Assembly (NCBI GenBank): GCA_021794655.1 | Contig: JAJYQJ010000020.1 | Coordinates: forward strand, 1 to 51,051 | Length of the DNA stretch: 51,051 nt | Direction of reading: 5' to 3' | Origin: Actinomycetes bacterium | Lineage (GTDB): Bacteria > Actinomycetota > Acidimicrobiia > Acidimicrobiales > RAAP-2 | Shown here: piece by piece, positions 27,215 to 33,399 of the stretch | Layout of the letters: each line of letters begins with the position of its first letter | Position numbering within the stretch: position 1 is the stretch's first letter | Translations under genes and position numbers: made by a program | The notes under the pieces: model-generated | Database searches by the model: none | Told to the model about the DNA's origin: nothing | What the model saw: the letters and a program-made list of their open reading frames with translations, nothing else

Positions 27215-28644
27215 GATGCGGTCCCACCGATCGTGACCCCGGTGATCCTGAGGGTCGGCTGTCCGCAACCGACTGGGACACTCTGGCCGTCCTTGCCGCA
27301 CGTCCCCGGCGTCATCGCGAAGTCCGACGCGACGACGTCGATGCGCTTGAGGACCTCCGGTCCGTTTCCGATCAAGTTCGCGTCACGCAGCGGCGCGGTG
27401 ATCCGGCCGTTCTCTATGAGATAGGCCTCGTTCGTCCCGAAGACGAAGTCGCCGGTCGCGGTGTTCACCTGGCCGCCGCCGAGCTTCGCTACGAATACCC
27501 CCTTTTGCGTCTGGGCGACGACTTCGTCTGGATCCTCGCTGCCGGCGAGGAGGAATGTGTTCGTCATCCTCACCATCGGGAGGTGGCGATAGCTCTCTCG
27601 CCGTCCGTTCCCAGACGAGGACTGCCCCTCTTCACTCGCCCGCAGCCAGTCCCACATATACGAGGTCAAGACCCCGTTTTCAATCAAGACGTTCCTCTTT
27701 GCGGCGTTTCCTTCGTCGTCGAAGGTGAAGTTCCCCCACTCGCCTGACACCCGACCGTCGTCGACGAGGGTGACGAGCGGGCTTGCGACGAGTTCCCCGA
27801 TTTTTCCGGTGTAGACGGAGGCGTCCTTCACGATGTGGTCGGCTTCGAGACCATGGCCGCAGGCCTCGTGGAACAAGATGCCGCCGCTTCCACCTGCGAG
27901 GACGACGGGGACCTCGCCTGAGGGCGCCGGCCTCGCGTCGAGCTTGCCGATCGCTCGCTTCGCTGCGCTCAGCGCGACGCCTTCGATCCCGTCGCTCCCT
28001 GCCTCTCTCATGAGACCGTCGAACCCTTCCGTGCGAGCGACGCTCTCGTAACCCGTCTGGAGCCCCGAGTCCCCAACCGCTACGCACGAGACGTTAAACC
28101 GGGTCCTGACCTGGGAGTCTTCGACGTAGAGGCCGTCGGTGTTGGCGACGAGGATACGGCGCCGGCTGTCGCCGTAGCCCACCTGGACCTGCACGATCGC
28201 CTTTCCGGCGCGTCGGCCAGCTTCATCTGCGCGAAAGAGCAGTTCGAGCCTGGCGTCCTTTGACGGAAAGAGCCCGTCTGCGAGGCGCCGGCCCGCGAGG
28301 CGCCCGTTAAGATCCGCGGTCGTCCTGGTCAAAGACACCGGGAGCGACGCGCCGGCCCCGGGCCCGTTGCGCGCGACGGCCGAAGCTGCCTCGGCGGCCG
28401 CGACGAGCCCTCGCTCGCTCAGATCTGCCGTGTGGGCGAACCCTGTCGTCGTGCCGACGACGACGCGGATGCCTGCGCCCCTGTCTCGTCCAGAGGAGAG
28501 CTCCTCTACCCTGCGGTCGTCCAAGAACGCCCCAGAAGAAGAGCGGTCTTCGGCGAAGACCTCTGCGATCTTCGCACCCCTCGACGATGCGACGGCAAGT
28601 ACTCGCTCCAATACGTCTTCTTCGATGAGTGCGGGCTCTGTCAC
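27211..28644 (-). CDS. tldD: TldD catalytic subunit of the TldD/TldE metalloprotease
   Basis: TldD holds the active-site zinc of the pair. The motif HEACGHGLEADHIVK supplies HExxxH near residue 255. GSGGILFHEACGHG, GEWGNFTFDDEGN and the C-terminal VPVGCGQPTLRITGVTIGG are typical. The start is placed at GTG 28644 (VTEPALIEEDVLERV), giving 477 residues, close to the Escherichia coli protein. The frame runs open to 29079, but that extra part is the shadow of the thioesterase gene. It is coupled to pmbA. The natural substrate is unknown, and no peptide precursor is seen next to it. Confidence 0.92.
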   Translation of the reverse strand: MTEPALIEEDVLERVLAVASSRGAKIAEVFAEDRSSSGAFLDDRRVEELSSGRDRGAGIRVVVGTTTGFAHTADLSERGLVAAAEAASAVARNGPGAGASLPVSLTRTTADLNGRLAGRRLADGLFPSKDARLELLFRADEAGRRAGKAIVQVQVGYGDSRRRILVANTDGLYVEDSQVRTRFNVSCVAVGDSGLQTGYESVARTEGFDGLMREAGSDGIEGVALSAAKRAIGKLDARPAPSGEVPVVLAGGSGGILFHEACGHGLEADHIVKDASVYTGKIGELVASPLVTLVDDGRVSGEWGNFTFDDEGNAAKRNVLIENGVLTSYMWDWLRASEEGQSSSGNGRRESYRHLPMVRMTNTFLLAGSEDPDEVVAQTQKGVFVAKLGGGQVNTATGDFVFGTNEAYLIENGRITAPLRDANLIGNGPEVLKRIDVVASDFAMTPGTCGKDGQSVPVGCGQPTLRITGVTIGGTAS

Positions 28645-28663
28645 ACGCGGTATCGTAATCGTC

Positions 28664-29104
28664 GTGGAAGGAGTTTCGCCCGACAGCCCTTTAAAGAGCC
28701 CCCCAGCCGGCCTCGCGGCAGGTCTTTTGGCGCGCTCTGAGCTCGTCGTCGACAACCCTGATACCGCGAGGGCTATGGGGACCGGCGAGGTCGACGTCCT
28801 CTCGACCCCGCGGTTGATCGCGATGTGCGAGGAGGCGAGCTGCGCGGCCCTGAGGGGCCATCTCGGCAACGGGCGTACGAGCGTCGCGAGCCGGGTCCAG
28901 TTCGACCACCTCGTCGCTGTCCCAGTCGGGGGGAGCGTCAGGGCAGAAGCGACGTTGGTCCGCGTCGAAGGAAGGCGCCTCACGTTCAAGATCTCGGTGA
29001 TGCTCCACTCGGGACAGGGCGACAGGTTGGTTGGTGCAGGCCGCCTCTCACGGGTGATCGTCGACGAGGCGGCATTCATGGCCCGTGCCTCTCAATCTGT
29101 ATAG
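28664..29104 (+). CDS. Hotdog-fold thioesterase, FlK-like
   Basis: The protein resembles fluoroacetyl-CoA thioesterase-type hotdog enzymes. The segments GEVDVLSTPRLIAMCEEASCAAL, RVQFDHLVAVPVGGSV and VEGRRLTFKISVML carry a Thr, a Glu and a His at the places of the FlK catalytic Thr42, Glu50 and His76. Relatives in most bacteria lack a known fluorinated substrate and act on small acyl-CoAs. The start is uncertain: GTG 28664 gives 146 residues, lies only 19 bases from the divergent tldD start and has no good ribosome binding site. TTG or ATG codons further in are possible. Confidence 0.75.
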   Translation: MEGVSPDSPLKSPPAGLAAGLLARSELVVDNPDTARAMGTGEVDVLSTPRLIAMCEEASCAALRGHLGNGRTSVASRVQFDHLVAVPVGGSVRAEATLVRVEGRRLTFKISVMLHSGQGDRLVGAGRLSRVIVDEAAFMARASQSV

Positions 29105-29155
29105 CCCGCTTCCTCCATCGGGCGTCACTCAAGATAATCGTCTATGGTTTCATCC

Positions 29156-29926
29156 ATGAAAGGAGTGCTGCTAGCCGGGGGGACGGGGTCGCGGCTGCAA
29201 CCTCTCACGACGATCACCAACAAGCACCTCTTGCCGATATACGACCGCACGATGATCCAATGGGCGATCGAGGCGGTCGTCAACGCGGGGATCACCGAGA
29301 TTATGGTCGTCACCGGCGGAACCCACGCCGGGGAGTTCTTGAGGCTGCTCGGGAACGGGAACGCGTTCGGCATAGACCGCCTCTCTTACGGCTACCAAGA
29401 CCGACCGGGTGGAATCGCGGAAGCGTTGGGCCTCGCCGAGAGGTTCGTCGACGGAGACGCGGTCCTCGTGATGCTCGCCGACAACGTCGTCGAGCGATCG
29501 ATCCGTCCGATGGTCGACTCGTTCATGGCCGAACCAGTCGGTGCGCGGATCCTACTGAGCGAAGTCAACGAACCCGAGCACCTCCGCCACCTAGGTGTCC
29601 CCGTTTTTTCCCCCGAGGGAAAGGTCCTGCGAATAGAGGAGAAGCCCGACAGCCCGGCGAGCAACTACGCGGTCACTGGAATCTACTGCTACGACTCGTC
29701 GGTCTTTAACGTGATCACAACGCTGAAGCCGTCTGGACGTGGAGAGCTCGAGATCACCGACGTGAACAACCACTACATCGACGCCGGGACGATGACATAC
29801 GAAGTCCTGGAGGGATTCTGGGGCGACGCCGGTGAGTCGATCGACGCCTACTACACGGTCAACGACTTCGTCAGGGCACACGGCGCCAACAACGACACGG
29901 CGCCAACAACGGCTGAGCACAACTAG
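29156..29926 (+). CDS. rmlA: Glucose-1-phosphate thymidylyltransferase-like nucleotidyltransferase (RmlA type)
   Basis: RmlA joins dTTP and glucose-1-phosphate to dTDP-glucose, the first step to dTDP-rhamnose. The motifs are GVLLAGGTGSRLQPLT, NKHLLPIYDRTMIQWAI, VLVMLADNVVE (catalytic metal Asp), VLRIEEKPDSPASNYAVTGIYCYD and GRGELEITDVNNHYI. The 256 residues are about 30 short of the usual length, so it may be the short subgroup or another sugar-1-phosphate nucleotidyltransferase. The start is ATG 29156, with ATG 29144 as alternative; neither has a clear ribosome binding site. rmlB and rmlD lie 20 kb away, and rmlC is not in the window. Confidence 0.85.
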   Translation: MKGVLLAGGTGSRLQPLTTITNKHLLPIYDRTMIQWAIEAVVNAGITEIMVVTGGTHAGEFLRLLGNGNAFGIDRLSYGYQDRPGGIAEALGLAERFVDGDAVLVMLADNVVERSIRPMVDSFMAEPVGARILLSEVNEPEHLRHLGVPVFSPEGKVLRIEEKPDSPASNYAVTGIYCYDSSVFNVITTLKPSGRGELEITDVNNHYIDAGTMTYEVLEGFWGDAGESIDAYYTVNDFVRAHGANNDTAPTTAEHN

Positions 29927-29941
29927 GCGCGCTCGGGTGGG

Positions 29942-31867
29942 CTAAGTTGAGCTAAGTGCGTCCAAGACGAGTTCGGTGATACCGGGTCCGTCGAGACCGA
30001 ACCCCGCCAAGATGTCGTCCGGTTTTCCTTGGGGAATGAAAAAACGGGGCAACCCGAGAACTCGGATCGCGGGTACTTGAACCCCTCGATCGACTGCGGC
30101 CTTTACCGTCGCGCCGGCGAAGAACATCCCCGCCCCTCCGAACTTCACCCCGTCTTCGACGGTCACGACCAACGAGTGGTCGACGGCGGCCGCGATCATC
30201 TCTGGGTCCACAGGAGAAACGACCCGCGGATCGAAAACGGTTGCCTCAACCCCTTCGGTCGACAGCTTCGCGGCCGCCTCTTCGCAGGCGCCAAGCATCT
30301 TCCCGACCCCGATCAAGCAGACCGATCCGTCCCCTGAGCGCACCCGGCGAGCGGCGAAGCCTTCCCCTACCTCGGACGCCGTGACGTGGCGCGCCGGAGT
30401 CTTGGGAAACCGGATCGCACTAGGCCCGAGAAGCGAGAGCGCTTGATCGAGCATGACCGGGATCTCCTCTGCCGACGAAGGCGCGAAAACGGTCATCCCG
30501 GGAATCGCGAGCGTCAGCGCGATGTCCAAGACGCCGTGATGGCTCGGCCCGTCGTCGCCGGTGACGCCCGCCCGGTCCAACACGATCACGACCGGCTGGC
30601 GGTGAAGGCCGACGTCTAAGTTCGCCTGGTCGAACGCCCTCGAAAAAAAGGTCGAGTAGACCGCGACGACCGGGCGGAGCCCCCCCATCGCCATCGCACA
30701 CGCGGCCGTCATCTCGTGTTGTTCGGCGATCCCGACGTCAAAGAATCGGTCCGGGAATCTCTCCTGGAAACCAATGAGCCCCGTCGGGCCGGGCATCGCG
30801 GCGGTTAGAGCGACGATCTCCTCACGGGTTTCCGCCTCGCTGATGAGAGCGCGGCTGAACGCCTCGGTGTAGGTCGGTGCGAGATCAGCGTCGTATCGCC
30901 CATCTGGGGTAACTCGAGCACGCTGTGTCACCCGCGCTGTCCCGGGCGTCGCCTTCACGTCGTGTAGCCGTTGCACCTCGTCTTCTTCGGCCGGTGCGTA
31001 CCCTCTCCCCTTCTGGGTGAGCACGTGAACTACAATCGGGCCGTCCCATTCGGCCGCGCGTTCAAACGCCTGCTCCATCTGGGCGACGTCGTGGCCGTCT
31101 ATCGGGCCCGCGTAACGTACCCCGAGCGCTTCGAAGAACGTGTGCGGCGTGACCAGCTCACGTAGCCCGCTCGTCATGGAGTGCACGCCGGAGTACGCGA
31201 GATCACCGACACCTGGAATGTCGCGGAGCAACGAACGCACACGCTCGCGAGTCTGGACGTACGTCGGATTAAGCCGGAGACTCGTCAGGCTCTGAGAAAG
31301 GTGCGAGACCGTCGGTGCATAAGAACGCCCGTTGTCGTTCAAGACGATAACCACCCTGCGACCGGAGTGGCCGAGGTTGTTCAACGCCTCGTACGCCATC
31401 CCTCCGGTGAGCGCACCGTCGCCTAGAACAGCGATAACCCTGCGGTCCCCACCGTGACCGACCGCCTCTCCTCGCAACTCGAACGCCGCCGCCAGCCCGT
31501 AAGCGTAGGACAGCGCGGTCGACGCGTGGCTGTTCTCTATCCAGTCGTGCTCGGACTCCAAGCGGTTCGGATATCCAGAGAGGCCGCCGGCCTTTCGCAG
31601 ATCGACGAACCGCTCCCGTCGCCCAGTAACGAGCTTGTGCACGTAGGCCTGATGCCCGGTGTCGAAGAGTATCGCGTCACGCGGCGACTCAAACGTCCTG
31701 TGCACCGCCAACGTGAGCTCGACCGCACCCAGGTTAGAGCCGAGATGTCCCCCGGTCGTCGTGACCGTCTCGACGATGAAGCTGCGGATCTCACTGGCCA
31801 GTACCGCGAGCTGCTCGTAGGTGAGCGACCGTAGGTCGGACGGTGTATGTATGTTATCTAGAATCAT
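29942..31867 (-). CDS. dxs: 1-deoxy-D-xylulose-5-phosphate synthase
   Basis: DXS condenses pyruvate and glyceraldehyde-3-phosphate, using thiamine diphosphate, to begin the MEP isoprenoid pathway. The 641 residues are full length: GGHLGSNLGAVELTLAVH, AILFDTGHQAYVHKL, the cofactor motif GDGALTGGMAYEALNN, FEALGVRYAGPIDGHD, DVGIAEQHEMTAACAMA and DRAGVTGDDGPSHHG. The start ATG 31867 lies immediately next to 18-base direct repeats that would be in the leader or promoter. It converges with rmlA, with 15 bases between stops. It diverges from msrB. Confidence 0.96.
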   Translation of the reverse strand: MILDNIHTPSDLRSLTYEQLAVLASEIRSFIVETVTTTGGHLGSNLGAVELTLAVHRTFESPRDAILFDTGHQAYVHKLVTGRRERFVDLRKAGGLSGYPNRLESEHDWIENSHASTALSYAYGLAAAFELRGEAVGHGGDRRVIAVLGDGALTGGMAYEALNNLGHSGRRVVIVLNDNGRSYAPTVSHLSQSLTSLRLNPTYVQTRERVRSLLRDIPGVGDLAYSGVHSMTSGLRELVTPHTFFEALGVRYAGPIDGHDVAQMEQAFERAAEWDGPIVVHVLTQKGRGYAPAEEDEVQRLHDVKATPGTARVTQRARVTPDGRYDADLAPTYTEAFSRALISEAETREEIVALTAAMPGPTGLIGFQERFPDRFFDVGIAEQHEMTAACAMAMGGLRPVVAVYSTFFSRAFDQANLDVGLHRQPVVIVLDRAGVTGDDGPSHHGVLDIALTLAIPGMTVFAPSSAEEIPVMLDQALSLLGPSAIRFPKTPARHVTASEVGEGFAARRVRSGDGSVCLIGVGKMLGACEEAAAKLSTEGVEATVFDPRVVSPVDPEMIAAAVDHSLVVTVEDGVKFGGAGMFFAGATVKAAVDRGVQVPAIRVLGLPRFFIPQGKPDDILAGFGLDGPGITELVLDALSST

Positions 31868-31926
31868 CTCAAATTAGACTTGGACACTGTGCCCGAATTG
31901 GACACTGTGCTCAAATTAGACACTGT
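31868..31926. repeat. 18-bp direct repeats upstream of dxs
   Basis: GGACACTGTGCCCGAATT (31882-31899) and GGACACTGTGCTCAAATT (31900-31917) are followed by AGACACTGT (31918-31926). A decayed unit ending in TCAAATTAGACTT precedes them and runs into the dxs start. Same-strand 18-base spacing of RGACACTGT places the copies nearly two helical turns apart, as for a repressor or activator array. They lie -15 to -60 from the dxs start codon. Confidence 0.75.
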
Positions 31927-32008
31927 TTCTCTACCAATAAGCTACTCCGCTCGCCGCGGCTACACGGGTCCGTCATCAAGGTAGCGTAGTCCCAGGAGGA
32001 TGGCCCTT

Positions 32009-32476
32009 ATGAAGCAGCGTCAGATCTTTATCGAGAAGTCGACCCAACCGAGCCCCCCTGGCGCACCCGACGTGCGCCTCGACCGCCAGCTCAGCCCGGA
32101 GCGCTACAAGGTCTTAATAGAGCGCGCTACCGAGCCGGCGTGGACGGGTGAGTATCTTCACCACTTCGACGAGGGTGTGTTCGTCTGTGCCGGATGCGGC
32201 GGTGACCTTTTTTCCTCGTCGGACAAGTTCGACTCTGGCACCGGCTGGCCGAGCTTTAAGAGGCCGATCGGGGCGAATTCGATCGTCGAAGTTCAAGACC
32301 TGGACCTTGGAATGATCCGTACCGAGATAACCTGCGCGAACTGCGGAGGTCACCTCGGGCACGTCTTTAGCGACGGGCCGACCGATTCGGGTCTGCGCTA
32401 CTGCGTCAACTCGTTGTCGCTCGAGTTTCGCTCAGGGCCGACTCCGCCTTCTCGAACACCCTCCCGATCTCAGTAG
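32009..32476 (+). CDS. msrB: Peptide-methionine (R)-S-oxide reductase MsrB
   Basis: MsrB reduces the R-epimer of oxidised methionine in proteins. The 155 residues have the zinc CxxC pairs (CAGC and CANC), FDSGTGWPSFKRPI, HLGHVFSDGPTDSGLRYCVNSLSLEF and, in the last motif, the catalytic Cys. Start choice: AGGAGG touches the first ATG (32000), so ATG 32009, nine bases after it, is favoured. The last 25 residues (Pro/Ser/Arg-rich) go beyond the usual end of the family. The DNA for that tail also encodes the end of a micro-ORF on the other strand. Confidence 0.95.
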   Translation: MKQRQIFIEKSTQPSPPGAPDVRLDRQLSPERYKVLIERATEPAWTGEYLHHFDEGVFVCAGCGGDLFSSSDKFDSGTGWPSFKRPIGANSIVEVQDLDLGMIRTEITCANCGGHLGHVFSDGPTDSGLRYCVNSLSLEFRSGPTPPSRTPSRSQ

Positions 32477-32591
32477 CGAACTCGGTAAAACCGGCCGTCT
32501 TCAGCGCCGACTCAGCCAACGCAAGTGCCGAGCAGATCTCGAACACGTCCTCCTTGGGGTAACTGACCGTAACTGGAAAGAGGCCTTTCAC
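32406..32591 (-). CDS. Micro-ORF B, third gene of the ssb operon
   Basis: The 61-residue product has a protein-like composition and two amphipathic helices (FEICSALALAESALKTAGFTEFA and IGRVFEKAESAL); no family is recognised. Its GTG overlaps the stop of micro-ORF A as GTGA, a typical coupling signal, and micro-ORF A in turn follows ssb by 3 bases. Seventy-one bases overlap the 3' end of msrB on the opposite strand. A chance frame cannot be excluded, but codon use and two successive couplings argue for a real gene. Confidence 0.5.
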   Translation of the reverse strand: MKGLFPVTVSYPKEDVFEICSALALAESALKTAGFTEFATEIGRVFEKAESALSETRATTS

Positions 32592-32776
32592 AATGCAACC
32601 AGTACGATTGATGCCGCGACTCCAAACGCGCCGGCCAGCGATCGGATCACGAGACCCCAAGGCGAGAACGCGAGATATAGCGCCTCGGCTGTCCGACTCA
32701 CGGTCTCGTTGGACAAGACCATCGAGTTGATCGGGGCCCCGAACGCGCCGGCGTGTTCCAGCAGGATCCACGACAC
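32588..32776 (-). CDS. Micro-ORF A, small membrane protein candidate downstream of ssb
   Basis: The 62-residue reading frame begins with GTG three bases after the ssb stop; AGAGGT lies about 8 bases before it, inside the ssb end. The C-terminal 25 residues (GLVIRSLAGAFGVAASIVLVAL) form one probable membrane helix preceded by an Arg, suggesting a small single-pass protein. No family is recognised. Its stop overlaps the start of the next micro-ORF. Confidence 0.45.
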   Translation of the reverse strand: MSWILLEHAGAFGAPINSMVLSNETVSRTAEALYLAFSPWGLVIRSLAGAFGVAASIVLVAL

Positions 32777-32779
32777 GGA

Positions 32780-33229
32780 TCATACCTCTTGCGATCCGCT
32801 CGTGACGAGCTCGGACGACTCCGCGTTCAAGGAGGCCTCCTCGCCGCTCGTGCCCGCCTCCGTCGATTCGTGTCGCACGTTGCGTTGGACATCTGCGGTG
32901 GCAAAACGCAGGCTGGGTCCGATCTCGTCGGCGACGATCTCGACTTTCGAGCGCTTCTCTCCCTCGTCCGTCTCCCAACTCCGTTGCTCGAGACGACCGG
33001 TCACGATCACACGGCTGCCCTTCACAAGGCTGAGTGCGACGTTTTCCGCCAGTTCACGCCAGCAAACGACGTCAAAGAACGAGGTCGCCTCTTCCCACTC
33101 CTTGGTCTCTTTACTCTGCCACCGGCGGTTGACCGCGACGCCGAGTACGGTACTCGCCTGTCCGTCGCGGGTGTAGCGGATCTCTGGCTCTCTCGTCAGG
33201 TTGCCTGTAACTGTCGTCGTATTGCTCAT
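32780..33229 (-). CDS. ssb: Single-stranded DNA-binding protein, tail-less paralogue (SsbB-like)
   Basis: SSB coats single-stranded DNA in replication, repair and uptake. The OB-fold part is clear: NTTTVTGNLTREPEIRYTRDG, AVNRRWQSKETKEW, FFDVVCWRELAENVALSLVKGSRVIVTGRL. The protein is 149 residues from ATG 33229, which has AGGAG 6-7 bases upstream. The C-terminus (SSELVTSGSQEV) lacks the acidic DDDIPF tip that recruits repair partners in the main SSB. It is therefore probably a second SSB, like SsbB of Streptomyces or the competence SSB of Bacillus; a tip-bearing SSB should be encoded elsewhere. It heads a coupled set with two micro-ORFs. Confidence 0.9.
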   Translation of the reverse strand: MSNTTTVTGNLTREPEIRYTRDGQASTVLGVAVNRRWQSKETKEWEEATSFFDVVCWRELAENVALSLVKGSRVIVTGRLEQRSWETDEGEKRSKVEIVADEIGPSLRFATADVQRNVRHESTEAGTSGEEASLNAESSELVTSGSQEV

Positions 33230-33255
33230 CTGTCGCTCCTCGCTCTCGTTGGTCC

Positions 33256-33301
33256 AAGACTCCCCGAACTCAGTTGCAGCGGGAGTCTTCACGAAAAGAC
33301 T
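33256..33301 (-). promoter_or_regulatory. Alternative-hairpin leader upstream of ssb
   Basis: AAGACTCCC (33256-33264) and GGGAGTCTT (33281-33289) are exact complements, nine pairs with a 16-base loop. The same central arm can instead pair with AAGACT at 33296-33301 (six pairs, 6-base loop). In the minus-strand RNA these two hairpins exclude each other and end about 27 bases before the ssb start. This looks like an attenuator or translation switch, or a set of operator half-sites. Confidence 0.5.
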
Positions 33302-33399
33302 GGACTTGTGAGCTATCCGAAAACCTCGCTCGACACCTTGCCGGCGACGGAGTTCACGAGAAATCATTTAATCGGTGCGATGCGCGTCAACCTTCTTGG

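Noticed and set aside
28645-29079. N-terminal extension of TldD
   Set aside because: It lies antisense to the thioesterase gene and has no TldD-like sequence; GTG 28644 gives the normal family length.
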